Shown here: in pieces, positions 16,373 to 23,808 of the stretch
How positions within the stretch are numbered: position 1 is the first letter of the stretch
Layout of the letters: every line of letters starts with the position of its first letter
NCBI GenBank assembly: GCA_964429485.1
Contig: CAYSBW010000029.1
Location: forward strand, 1 to 23,808
DNA length: 23,808 bases
Direction of reading: 5' to 3'
Source of the DNA: JAPLKB01 sp964429485
GTDB taxonomy: Bacteria; Desulfobacterota; Syntrophorhabdia; Syntrophorhabdales; Syntrophorhabdaceae
Made by a program: the position numbers and the translations under genes
Notes under the pieces: generated by a model
The model's input: the letters and a program-made list of their open reading frames with translations, nothing else
What the model was told of the DNA's origin: nothing
The model's database searches: none

Positions 16373-16808
16373 GTCTATTTGTGTATTTTTATATTATTGA
16401 TTCTTAAGACTTGAGTTTTAAAGTTCTTCTAAATATTGACCAATATTTCGTTAAACTTTTTTATTGTCATAAAATATCCCGTGTTCAATTTTACATGCCT
16501 TTACGTAATAATAGTTTAAATTTGCCTAAGGTCTCCAACTCCTGAACATACAGGATAAAAAGATTGCGTTTAAACGAAGTAATCTACTACATTGACATGA
16601 TTTGATAATCATATTGCCATGAGAAACAGGGTGTGTCAATGAAAATAAGATTGAAAAAAGAAATGATTCGTATTAGATTCCTGAAAAGGCAGTCTTGGTA
16701 TACATCGGCCTTGCATAATATTGAAATTTTTATACTTTAAATGTGGTCATAGCAATAGAAAAATAAATTACCTGAAGGAAAGTGAAATCTAATAAATAAG
16801 GAAGGCCC
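16373..16808. promoter_or_regulatory. 436 bp divergent control region between MFS and flavoenzyme genes
   Basis: The longest non-coding stretch in the window, very AT-rich. It holds an 8-2-8 inverted repeat (16431-16448), a 10 bp palindrome CGTTTAAACG (16567-16576), and a perfect -35 hexamer TTGACA at 16592-16597 without a convincing -10 at 16-18 bp. The flavoenzyme has a purine-rich AAGGAAGG just before its ATG. A 33-codon ORF (16639-16740) lacks a good ribosome-binding site and resembles nothing I know. No tRNA, riboswitch fold or terminator was recognised. Confidence 0.5.
16415..16448 (-). promoter_or_regulatory. Inverted-repeat operator candidate overlapping the MFS promoter
   Basis: AAATATTG (16431-16438) and CAATATTT (16441-16448) form a perfect inverted repeat around a 2 bp centre. 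On the minus strand the centre contains TTGGTC (16443-16438), followed after 17 nt by TAAAAC (16420-16415), a weak -35/-10 pair pointing at the MFS gene. A dimeric repressor bound here would cover the -35. No regulator gene of that kind is present in the window. Confidence 0.35.
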
Positions 16809-18755
16809 ATGGAAAAATATACCAATATTTTTTCACCAGGAAAAATTGGATCCCTTACAATTAAAAACCGTATAAAATATGCTGCAACAGAGACTAACTT
16901 CAATTACGGCAATGGTTATGTGTCCGACAGGGAAGTGGCATATATGGAGGCACAGGCAAAAGGCGGAGCCGGAATTGTAACAACCCAGGGAGCATACCCG
17001 GATGCAGGATGCGAAGGCAAAGGATTTAGGGGAATGATGAGTATCAGTGATGACCGTTTCATACCAGGACTTGCCAGGATTGCAAAGGTTATTAAAGAGA
17101 ACGACGCTTTGTCCTGCCTACAGATTTTACATTGTGGCAGGGAGGGTGGGGTAGACCTTGATTATTGTCTTATGCCGTCAATTGTGCCTCAGAAACTATC
17201 TTATTTCAAAACTCCAAAAGAAATCACGGCAAAACAGATAAAAGAATCCGTGATGGATCACATTGCAGCTGCAAGAAGGGCAGTTGATGCAGGTTATGAC
17301 ATGATAGAACTGTCAGGCATAGTAGGTTATCTCATATCCACATTTATCTCCCGATACACAAACAAAAGACAAGACGAGTATAATGGGGATATACGGGCAA
17401 GATGCCGCCTTATGATGGAAATAATTCAGGGCATCAAAGATGCAACAAACAATTCCATCCCTGTTGGGATGCGTTTGTGCGGACTCGAACTACTTGATGA
17501 CAGGGGAGGAAACTCTGTTGAAGAAAGCATGGAAAGTTTTCGTCTTGCAGAGGAAGCTGGAGCAGATTATCTAAGCGTAACTATTGGCTGGCACGAGTCT
17601 TCTCAATCAATTATTACAAGAGATGTGCCTATGGGGCACTGGCTTTATGTGGCCAACATGGTAAAGAAGACAGTAAACATACCTGTCATGATGGCTTTCA
17701 GGCTGTTTTTACCTGACATACCGGAACAGGCAATTGCAGAAGGTAAGATAGATTTCTGGGAAGCCTGTCGCCCTATGATTGCCGATCCTGAAATCCCAGT
17801 GAAAATCAAGGAAGGACGGGAAAAAGAAATAGTTCCCTGTATTGCTTGTAATGTCTGCTTTTCACGACTTTATTATCACCAGCCTATTATGTGTTCTGTA
17901 AGACCATCATTGGGTCATGAAAAAGAGAAAAAATGGGGTTATTACGCTTTTACTCCTGCAAAGAAAAAGAAAAACATTGTTGTTATTGGTGGCGGACCTG
18001 CAGGGCTGCAATTTGCTGCAATTGCAGCAAAAAGAGGCCACAGAGTTACACTCTATGAGAAGAATGAGTATTTAGGCGGAAATATAACACTTGCATCAAA
18101 GGTTGATGAAGGAGCAAAAGAACTGATGAAACCAATAGAATATCTTGAAGAAGAATGCAGACGTTGTTGCGTTGATATAAGATCCGGCAATGAAATTACT
18201 CCCCTGGAAATTCGTGAAAGCGATGCAGATTCAATAATTGTATCATCAGGGGCAGATTTTTCTGTCCCTGGCGTTCTTTTTCATCTCAAACCCTTAACTC
18301 CAGTAGATATTATAAAAAAAAATATAATACCAGGAAAAAAACTTATAATAATAAGCGGTGAAGGCGCTGGTCTTCAAACTGCAATTTACCTTCTAAAAAA
18401 GGGAGAGTATGATATAACCATAATTGAGGAAAAAAGCAGGGCAGGCCGCGATGTAAACCCTTTTTATCTATGGCAGTATGTGCAATTATTAAAAAAGAAA
18501 AAAACAACAATCCTTCTAAATTCTCAAGTTAAAGGTGTAGAAAAAAACGAATTGACTGTGAAATCAGCAAATAATGGAATAAAAACATTGATTTTTGACA
18601 ATATAATAACAGCGGAAAGGACTGTACCCGTCTCCAGTCATAAAACTTTTTCTGACTTTATAAAAAAAGAAGTTTATTTTATAGGCGATGCAAAAAAACC
18701 GAGAAGACTGCATAATGCAATACATGAAGGTTATCGGCTTGGAATGGAGATATAA
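16809..18755 (+). CDS. Trimethylamine dehydrogenase / 2,4-dienoyl-CoA reductase-like FMN-FeS-FAD oxidoreductase
   Basis: Old-yellow-enzyme superfamily protein of the long, cluster-bearing type. Residues 1-335 form the FMN barrel (IFSPGKIGSLTIKNRIKYAAT, KGGAGIVTTQGAYP, TNKRQDEYNGD). Cys344, Cys347, Cys350 and Cys362 (CIACNVC plus C, spacing x2-x2-x11) bind a 4Fe-4S cluster, with the close spacing known from trimethylamine dehydrogenase rather than dienoyl-CoA reductase. From about 385 a Rossmann domain (VVIGGGPAGLQFAAIAAKRG) and a second nucleotide-binding half (IIISGEGAGLQTAIYLL) bind FAD and perhaps NAD(P)H. Where most relatives have His-x-x-His or Tyr-x-x-His this protein has Ser169-Gly-Ile-Val172 (ELSGIVGYL), so the usual flavin-side acid/base or substrate-anchoring residues are missing. 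Electrons should run between FMN, cluster and FAD, possibly to the ferredoxin encoded 2 bp downstream. The substrate is unknown; enoate or bile-acid-type reductases (BaiCD-like) and amine dehydrogenases are the nearest families. Confidence 0.85.
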   Translation: MEKYTNIFSPGKIGSLTIKNRIKYAATETNFNYGNGYVSDREVAYMEAQAKGGAGIVTTQGAYPDAGCEGKGFRGMMSISDDRFIPGLARIAKVIKENDALSCLQILHCGREGGVDLDYCLMPSIVPQKLSYFKTPKEITAKQIKESVMDHIAAARRAVDAGYDMIELSGIVGYLISTFISRYTNKRQDEYNGDIRARCRLMMEIIQGIKDATNNSIPVGMRLCGLELLDDRGGNSVEESMESFRLAEEAGADYLSVTIGWHESSQSIITRDVPMGHWLYVANMVKKTVNIPVMMAFRLFLPDIPEQAIAEGKIDFWEACRPMIADPEIPVKIKEGREKEIVPCIACNVCFSRLYYHQPIMCSVRPSLGHEKEKKWGYYAFTPAKKKKNIVVIGGGPAGLQFAAIAAKRGHRVTLYEKNEYLGGNITLASKVDEGAKELMKPIEYLEEECRRCCVDIRSGNEITPLEIRESDADSIIVSSGADFSVPGVLFHLKPLTPVDIIKKNIIPGKKLIIISGEGAGLQTAIYLLKKGEYDITIIEEKSRAGRDVNPFYLWQYVQLLKKKKTTILLNSQVKGVEKNELTVKSANNGIKTLIFDNIITAERTVPVSSHKTFSDFIKKEVYFIGDAKKPRRLHNAIHEGYRLGMEI

Positions 18756-18757
18756 CT

Positions 18758-18949
18758 GTGTTCCCGGTAATTAACAAAGAATACTGTACAGGATGCGGCG
18801 CTTGCATCGAGATCTGCCCTACTCTGGCGCTTGAATTAAAAGATAAAAAAGTTCAATTTAAAGAGGAATTATGCGAAGAATGCGGCCTTTGCGCAGCCGA
18901 ATGTCCTGTTGAGGCAATCAGGATAGTTTTTCCTCTATATTCTGATTAG
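18758..18949 (+). CDS. 2[4Fe-4S] ferredoxin
   Basis: Small electron carrier of 63 residues. Two classic cluster motifs are present: Cys10, Cys13, Cys16, Cys20-Pro and Cys39, Cys42, Cys45, Cys49-Pro, with the usual crossed ligation. The two halves are near duplicates, as in clostridial-type ferredoxins. The start is GTG at 18758, two bases after the flavoenzyme stop, with GGAATGGAG just upstream as ribosome-binding site inside that gene's end. The tight spacing strongly suggests that it serves the flavoenzyme as donor, acceptor or subunit. Whether it stays bound or shuttles to another partner cannot be read from sequence. Confidence 0.93.
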   Translation: MFPVINKEYCTGCGACIEICPTLALELKDKKVQFKEELCEECGLCAAECPVEAIRIVFPLYSD

Positions 18950-19009
18950 AAAATGTTTATAAGCTGAAGATTATATCGATTAATAAATATACGGGAAGAA
19001 ACACTTTCA

Positions 19010-21538
19010 ATGAAAAAAAGAATAAACAACGCCTTCACATCTAACATAAAATATTTTGTAATTTTACTTATGATTATAATAGTCGCTGCTATCATGTTTT
19101 TAATATCCTACGAAAGTGTTAAGCGAGAAGTGATTGACAATCTTAATGCCAGACAAATGGTACATGCAAAACAGGCTGCCAGAGGAATTGAAAGTTTTTT
19201 TAATAATTATATCAGAGATATGCAGTCTCTGGCAAAAAATGAAGGTATTATTTCACTTAATGAGACAGGAAAACAAATAATTAAAGAATATTATTTGTCA
19301 CACCAGGAAGACATCAGCATTATCAGCAGAACTGACAAAAATGGACGGATTTTATATCCTGAACCATATGAAACTAACGTAATAGGTCAGCCTGTAAGCG
19401 GTCTTGAAGATTTTCAGGAAGCAAAACACAGCGGGCAATTTGTGATAAGTGATGCTTTAATAACCAAACGAGGTTTCATGGCAATTGCCTTATACTATCC
19501 TGTATATAAAAAGGGTTCTTTTAATGGCACTTTAAATTTACTTTTTCCAATCGATATTATTACAAAACGTTATCTCGAAGAGATTAGCATTACCAAAGAC
19601 GGTTATGCATGGATTATTGACAAACAAGGCATAGAACTTTCATGTCCTGTTCCGGGCCATGTGGGCAAATCTGTTTTTGATAATTGCCGTAATTTTCCTG
19701 ATATACTTGATATGGCAAATAAAATGATTCGAGGTGAAGAAGGTATTGCTGAGTACAAGTTTGACCGGATACACGACAAAGCCATTAATAAAATAAAAAA
19801 ACGGGCGTTTTTCATGCCTGTTCTCTTGGGAAATAATTTCTGGTCAATTGTGGTTGCCGCCCCGGAAGAAGAATTTTTAAGTCCTTTAAAAAATTTACGG
19901 AACAGGTTTGTGGTCCTTGGAAGTATAGCAATAATCGGCCTTGTTTTTTTATTCTATTTATTGTTAAAAAACATGATTCTAGTTAAAGAAGTTGACCACA
20001 GACAAAAAACAGAACAGGCTCTTCGTGAAAGTGAAGAGAAATACCGCGATATCTTTGAAAATGCAGCTTTAGGCATCTGCCAGATTTCTCCGGACGGGCA
20101 TTTCTTAAACATCAATCTTGTTGGAACGAAAATGTACGGCTTTGAAACACCTTATCAAATTGTGGAGCCAGTCACCGATAAATGGAATCAGATGTTTGTC
20201 AATGCTGATGATTATAAACTGATAAAAGAAATATTGGATGCCTACGGGTTTGTTCAAGGTTTTGAAACTGTTCAATTAAAAAAGGACGGAAGCAAGTTTT
20301 GGTCATCAATAAACGGACGGTCTGTTCTTGATAGTGCTGGCACAGTTATCTATTATGAAATTTTAATAGAAAATATTACTGAACGCAAGCACCTCGAAGA
20401 TCAACTTCGACATGCACAGAAAATGGAAACTGTGGGCACTCTCGCAGGTGGGATAGCCCATGATTTTAACAATATACTTACTACAATAATAGGTTACGGA
20501 AGCCTTGTGCAGATGAAAATAGGCGATGAAAATCCGGCTATTAAGGCATACATAGAACAGATTATCTCTGCTTCACAAAAGGCCGCTGATCTAACTCATA
20601 GCCTTCTTGCCTTCAGCAGGAAACAAGCAATAGAGCCCAAAATTGAAACAATCAACAATATACTGATAAGAATTAAAAAGCTTCTTGATAGACTTTTAAC
20701 AGAAGATATTGAATTACAGATTTGTTTTGCCGATCCGGACCTGACTATTATGGCGGATGTTACACAGATAGATCAGGTTTTAATAAATCTTACCACAAAT
20801 GCACGCGATTCCATGCCACAGGGAGGAAAAATTGTAATTGCGGCAACATCAGCAGAACTGAATGATGAATTAGCAAAATCCTACCAATTGATGGAACCAG
20901 GCACATATGTTTTGATATCTGTGACAGATACAGGATGCGGTATGGATAAGAAAACCAAAGAGAAGATCTTTGAACCCTTCTTTACTACAAAAGAAGTGGG
21001 GAAAGGGACAGGACTCGGTTTATCAATGATTTACGGGATTATCAAACAGCATAATGGATATATCAATGTATTCAGTGAAATAAATAAAGGAACAACTTTT
21101 CAGATTTATCTTCCAACAATAAAAAATGTATTTAAAGAAACAGAAAATGTTTCTTTAAATACAAGAGGTGGGAACGAAACAATCCTCATTGCTGAAGACA
21201 ATTTTGACATAAGAGAGCTTTTGAAGGAAATTCTTGACAGTAAAGGATATAAGGTTTTCGAATCTTTCAATGGAGAAGATGCAGTTATTACTTTTATTGA
21301 GCATAAAGATTCAATAGACCTGCTGCTTCTTGATGTTGTTATGCCGAAAAAAAACGGTAAAACAGCCTATGATGAGATAAGAAAAATTAAACCTGATATT
21401 AAGGTTCTTTTTATAAGCGGGCATACAGGTGATATAGTTCTTGAAAAGGGGGTCCAGAGTGGATCAGTTAACTTTATTTCAAAACCGTTATTGCTTGACG
21501 AACTGTTACTGAAGGTAAGGGAAATTCTCGACAGATAA
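19010..21538 (+). CDS. Hybrid sensor histidine kinase (Cache-PAS-HisKA-HATPase-REC)
   Basis: Membrane sensor that phosphorylates itself and its own C-terminal receiver. Layout: TM1 (about 15-34), a periplasmic domain of about 260 residues with Cache-like pieces (SRTDKNGRILYPEPYE, ITKDGYAWIIDKQGIELSCP), TM2 (about 300-320), a PAS domain (about 341-460, SEEKYRDIFENAALGICQISPDG), HisKA with phospho-acceptor His484 in GGIAHDFNNIL, HATPase_c with NLTTNARDSMPQGG, DTGCGMD, FEPFFTTK and GKGTGLGLSMIYGI, and a receiver domain (about 720-842) with phospho-acceptor Asp775 in LLLDVVMPKKNG and the conserved Lys in ISKPL. There is no DNA-binding output domain and no separate regulator gene beside it, so the downstream partner is elsewhere. 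It lies 60 bp after the ferredoxin gene on the same strand. Cache domains usually bind small metabolites, so it may sense the molecule handled by the transporter and flavoenzyme. Confidence 0.92.
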   Translation: MKKRINNAFTSNIKYFVILLMIIIVAAIMFLISYESVKREVIDNLNARQMVHAKQAARGIESFFNNYIRDMQSLAKNEGIISLNETGKQIIKEYYLSHQEDISIISRTDKNGRILYPEPYETNVIGQPVSGLEDFQEAKHSGQFVISDALITKRGFMAIALYYPVYKKGSFNGTLNLLFPIDIITKRYLEEISITKDGYAWIIDKQGIELSCPVPGHVGKSVFDNCRNFPDILDMANKMIRGEEGIAEYKFDRIHDKAINKIKKRAFFMPVLLGNNFWSIVVAAPEEEFLSPLKNLRNRFVVLGSIAIIGLVFLFYLLLKNMILVKEVDHRQKTEQALRESEEKYRDIFENAALGICQISPDGHFLNINLVGTKMYGFETPYQIVEPVTDKWNQMFVNADDYKLIKEILDAYGFVQGFETVQLKKDGSKFWSSINGRSVLDSAGTVIYYEILIENITERKHLEDQLRHAQKMETVGTLAGGIAHDFNNILTTIIGYGSLVQMKIGDENPAIKAYIEQIISASQKAADLTHSLLAFSRKQAIEPKIETINNILIRIKKLLDRLLTEDIELQICFADPDLTIMADVTQIDQVLINLTTNARDSMPQGGKIVIAATSAELNDELAKSYQLMEPGTYVLISVTDTGCGMDKKTKEKIFEPFFTTKEVGKGTGLGLSMIYGIIKQHNGYINVFSEINKGTTFQIYLPTIKNVFKETENVSLNTRGGNETILIAEDNFDIRELLKEILDSKGYKVFESFNGEDAVITFIEHKDSIDLLLLDVVMPKKNGKTAYDEIRKIKPDIKVLFISGHTGDIVLEKGVQSGSVNFISKPLLLDELLLKVREILDR

Positions 21539-21550
21539 TAGTTAAAACCA

Positions 21551-22108
21551 TCACAACAGATCTTTTTTATTGAATATACTCATCGCCTTTTCCTTACTTT
21601 CAAAAACAAATGTATGGAGTGCCTCTGAGGCCCTATCGAGAGATTCAACCAATATTTCCCTTTCCTCTTCTTTAAAAGAGGAAAGAACATAATCTTCAGG
21701 TTCCATAACTGGGCTTCTGCCAATGCCTATCTTTATTCTATAAAAAAGTTTTGTCTGAAGTGCTTCGACAACTGATCTGACACCCCTGTGTCCCCCGTCT
21801 CCACCATTCAGCCTCACCCTGATCCTGCCGAATTCCATATCAAGATCATCATGGATAACAATCAGATTTTCAACCTTTATTCCCATTTTTTCAAAAAGGG
21901 ATAAAACAGGATTACCGGAAATATTCATGAAAGTGTCCGGCTTTGCAAGAAGCACGTTTTCACTCATACCTATCCTGCAACCACAGACTTTCTTTTTCAG
22001 GGGAATAGAATATTTTTCTGAAAATCTGTCTATTACAAGATAGCCTATATTATGTCTTGTATATTGATATTCGGAACCCTTGTTTCCGAGACCGCATAAT
22101 AGAAACAA
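21551..22108 (-). CDS. pth: Peptidyl-tRNA hydrolase
   Basis: Releases tRNA from peptides dropped by stalled ribosomes. Catalytic His19 sits in YTRHNIGY, with Asn in DTFMNISGNPV and Asp in VIHDDLDMEFGRIRV. The loop usually reading GGHNGLRS is GGDGGHRGVRS here, an Arg variant I associate with deltaproteobacterial enzymes. The N-terminus GLGNKG has Lys where Pro is commoner. 185 residues is standard. The start codon is TTG (22108-22106), 7 nt after the rplY stop, with AAGGAAGG at the end of rplY as ribosome-binding site; the conserved LLCGLGN starts at residue 3, leaving no alternative start. It converges on the sensor kinase gene with only a 12 bp gap and no terminator seen. Confidence 0.95.
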   Translation of the reverse strand: MFLLCGLGNKGSEYQYTRHNIGYLVIDRFSEKYSIPLKKKVCGCRIGMSENVLLAKPDTFMNISGNPVLSLFEKMGIKVENLIVIHDDLDMEFGRIRVRLNGGDGGHRGVRSVVEALQTKLFYRIKIGIGRSPVMEPEDYVLSSFKEEEREILVESLDRASEALHTFVFESKEKAMSIFNKKDLL

Positions 22109-22115
22109 AAAGAAT

Positions 22116-22733
22116 CTATCCTTCCTTTTTTTCTTCAGTCACGATGCTTTCTTCAGTTAATGCCTTTTCTTCCCCTGCAGGATGAATAATGGTTACTATT
22201 GCAACATCCTGATTTTCAAGCAGTTTTACTCCAGGTATTGATATCTCATGTACATGAACAGAATCTCCAATTCCAAGATTTGTTATATCAACATCTACTT
22301 TTTCCGGTATCTTAAATGGTAGACATTCAACCATAATTGTCCTTAAATGCTGTTCCGCAATTCCGTTGTCCTTGAACCCTATTGCAGTACCAGTAAGATA
22401 GATAGGTATTTCCACCTCGATTTTTCTTTCCATGGAAACCTGCAAAAAATCAATATGACATATATTATCACTGATTACGGTCCTCTGAATATTTTTAACC
22501 ATAACAGGTCTATTTTCAGCACCGGAGTCATCAGGCAACTGCATTGTAATAATTGCGTTTCTTTTTAATTGTTTGTGGAGCTTTCCCCATTCTCTTGCCG
22601 AAATTATAATTGGTAAGGATTCCATACCTCTTCCGTATAAAATTGCTGGGATGCCACCTTCTTTTCTTATTTTTTTTGCAAGAGACTTACCCTTGCCTGT
22701 TCTGCTCTTTGCTTTAATTAATATCTCTTCCAT
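22116..22733 (-). CDS. rplY: 50S ribosomal protein L25 (long form, general stress protein Ctc)
   Basis: Binds 5S rRNA. The N-terminal RNA-binding domain (about residues 1-95) begins with AKSRTGKGKSLAKKIRKEGGIPAILYG, the signature of L25. A second beta domain (VEIPIYLTGTAIGFKDNG, VEVDI-like repeats) makes this the long TL5/Ctc form, ending in a Glu/Lys-rich tail. 205 residues fits that form. The start has GGAGG 6 nt upstream. It sits between prs and pth, the standard order in this lineage; the gap to prs is 88 bp. Confidence 0.95.
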   Translation of the reverse strand: MEEILIKAKSRTGKGKSLAKKIRKEGGIPAILYGRGMESLPIIISAREWGKLHKQLKRNAIITMQLPDDSGAENRPVMVKNIQRTVISDNICHIDFLQVSMERKIEVEIPIYLTGTAIGFKDNGIAEQHLRTIMVECLPFKIPEKVDVDITNLGIGDSVHVHEISIPGVKLLENQDVAIVTIIHPAGEEKALTEESIVTEEKKEG

Positions 22734-22821
22734 TTAAACCTCCAGCTTTTTATTACAAAATGCAAAATTAAATTTTTTCATTTCAGACTGATAAACCTGT
22801 ATCCTGTATCTGTGTTCATTA

Positions 22822-23757
22822 TTATATAAACAAAGAGCTGACAGACTCGTCTCTGTGTATTCTCTTGATTGCTTCACCAAGTATAGGAGAGACATCGAGC
22901 ACCTTGATTTTATCAACTTTATTCGCTGTTTCCGACATAGGTATCGTATTTGTAGCTATAAGTTCTTTTATAGGTGAGTTTTTTATTTTCTCAACTGCAT
23001 TGCCTGAAAGAACTGCATGTGTACAACAGGCATAAACAGTCTTTGCGCCATCCTCTAAAAGAGCCTCGGCTGCCTGAACAATGCTGCCTCCGGTATCAAT
23101 CATGTCATCGAGAAGTATTGCTGTTTTGTTCTTTACATCACCTACAATATTCATAACTTTCGATTCATTAGCCCGTTCTCTTCTCTTGTCTATAATGGCA
23201 ATTGATGTATGCATACGCTTGGCAAGTTCCCGTACCCTTTCAACCCCTCCAGCGTCAGGAGAAACAACAATGAGATCACCTTCAAGCTTTTTTAAATATT
23301 CAAAATGTGCAGGCAAAGCATATAGATGATCAACCGGTATATCAAAAAAACCCTGTATCTGTCCTGCATGCAGATCCATTGCAAGAATCCTTGAGGCTCC
23401 GGCTAAAGTAATCATATTGGCAATAAGCCTTGCAGAAATAGGAGCCCTTGGCACTACCTTCCTGTCCTGTCTTGCATATCCATAATAAGGAATAACTACT
23501 GTTATCCTTTTTGCAGAAGCTCTCTTTACTGCATCCAGCATAATCAGTAGTTCTAAAAGATTGTCACTTACAGGGGGGCATGTGGGTTGAACAAGAAAAG
23601 TATCCATACCCCTTACATTTTCTACAATTTCAACCTGAATTTCACCATCGCTGAATCTTCCTACTTTTGCCTTACCAGGCGGAATATCCAGGTACCTGCA
23701 TATCTTTTCTGCCAGTTCAATATTTGCATTTCCAGTAAACACCTTAAGTTTATCCAA
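22822..23757 (-). CDS. prs: Ribose-phosphate pyrophosphokinase
   Basis: Makes PRPP from ribose 5-phosphate and ATP for nucleotide, His and Trp synthesis. Family marks in order: FTGNANIELAEKI, GRFSDGEIQVEI, PYYGYARQDRK (ATP site), DLHAGQIQGFFDIPVDHL, VVSPDAGGVERVRELAKR, DKRRERANESKVMNIVGDV, and the PRPP loop DDMIDTGGSIVQAA. 311 residues is normal for class I. The start codon is TTG (23757-23755) preceded 7 nt upstream by AAGGGG (23770-23765). KLKVFTGNAN begins at residue 3, so TTG is the only start that keeps the conserved N-terminus. The upstream tRNA-Gln ends only 19 nt before the start codon. Confidence 0.97.
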   Translation of the reverse strand: MDKLKVFTGNANIELAEKICRYLDIPPGKAKVGRFSDGEIQVEIVENVRGMDTFLVQPTCPPVSDNLLELLIMLDAVKRASAKRITVVIPYYGYARQDRKVVPRAPISARLIANMITLAGASRILAMDLHAGQIQGFFDIPVDHLYALPAHFEYLKKLEGDLIVVSPDAGGVERVRELAKRMHTSIAIIDKRRERANESKVMNIVGDVKNKTAILLDDMIDTGGSIVQAAEALLEDGAKTVYACCTHAVLSGNAVEKIKNSPIKELIATNTIPMSETANKVDKIKVLDVSPILGEAIKRIHRDESVSSLFI

Positions 23758-23776
23758 TTTCGTACCCCTTTATATT

Positions 23777-23808
23777 CTGGGGCGGGAGGATTCGAACCTC
23801 CGAATGCA
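23777..23808 (-). tRNA. tRNA-Gln, 3' part (cut by window edge)
   Basis: On the minus strand the T arm reads GGAGG-TTCGAAT-CCTCC with a perfect 5 bp stem, followed by acceptor strand CGCCCCA and discriminator G at 23777. CCA is not encoded. The acceptor 3' strand ending in A (pairing with U1) together with G73 points to tRNA-Gln, and tRNA-Gln directly before prs is the arrangement known from Geobacter-type genomes. The anticodon lies outside the window, so the identity is inferred. Confidence 0.75.

Noticed and set aside
16639..16740. 33-codon plus-strand ORF in the divergent control region.
   Set aside because: Weak ribosome-binding site, composition of random AT-rich DNA, no similarity known to me.
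1..23808. CRISPR array, insertion sequence, rRNA or phage genes.
   Set aside because: No regularly spaced repeats, transposase motifs, rRNA-like sequence or phage proteins were seen on either strand; the single hsdR fragment alone does not make a defence island within this window.

Overview
The window reads as chromosome from an AT-rich Gram-negative anaerobe, most likely a member of the Desulfobacterota (former Deltaproteobacteria). The evidence is a LolC/LolD lipoprotein-release pair (so an outer membrane is present), the gene order tRNA-Gln / prs / rplY / pth that I know from Geobacter-type genomes, and the many flavin, Fe-S and sensor-kinase genes. The assignment is inference; there is no rRNA gene to test it. 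Coding density is high, and only one stretch over 300 bp (16373-16808) lacks a clear gene.

Left part (1-4267): the C-terminal end of a type I restriction subunit HsdR enters from the left edge. A short junction with a possible half attC-like remnant follows. Then come a family-2 glycosyltransferase and the periplasmic C-terminal processing protease CtpA, both on the minus strand and separated by a good intrinsic terminator. The tRNA 2-thiouridylase MnmA lies divergently on the plus strand.

Middle left (4414-10325, plus strand): a large UPF0182-type membrane protein, preceded by an A8-G9 homopolymer that forms its ribosome-binding region. It is followed 35 bp later by a 1059-residue fusion of a beta-phosphoglucomutase-like HAD domain with a GH65 disaccharide phosphorylase. 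The fusion could convert a disaccharide plus phosphate into glucose 6-phosphate in one polypeptide.

Middle (10350-15085, minus strand): lysS, lolC/E and lolD form a tightly overlapping run (ATGA overlap, then 8 bp overlap). rimO lies upstream and begins with TTG.

Accessory module (15188-21538): an MFS transporter diverges, across a 436 bp regulatory gap containing an 8-2-8 inverted repeat, from three plus-strand genes. These encode a TMADH/2,4-dienoyl-CoA-reductase-like flavo-Fe-S oxidoreductase, a 63-residue 2[4Fe-4S] ferredoxin 2 bp downstream, and a Cache-PAS hybrid histidine kinase. The oxidoreductase lacks the His pair normal at the flavin active site. This module is the best candidate for something undescribed, perhaps uptake, sensing and redox conversion of one small molecule, but its substrate cannot be read from the sequence.

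Right part (21551-23808, minus strand): pth, rplY (L25/Ctc), prs and the 3' part of tRNA-Gln form one apparent transcription unit. prs and pth use TTG starts.
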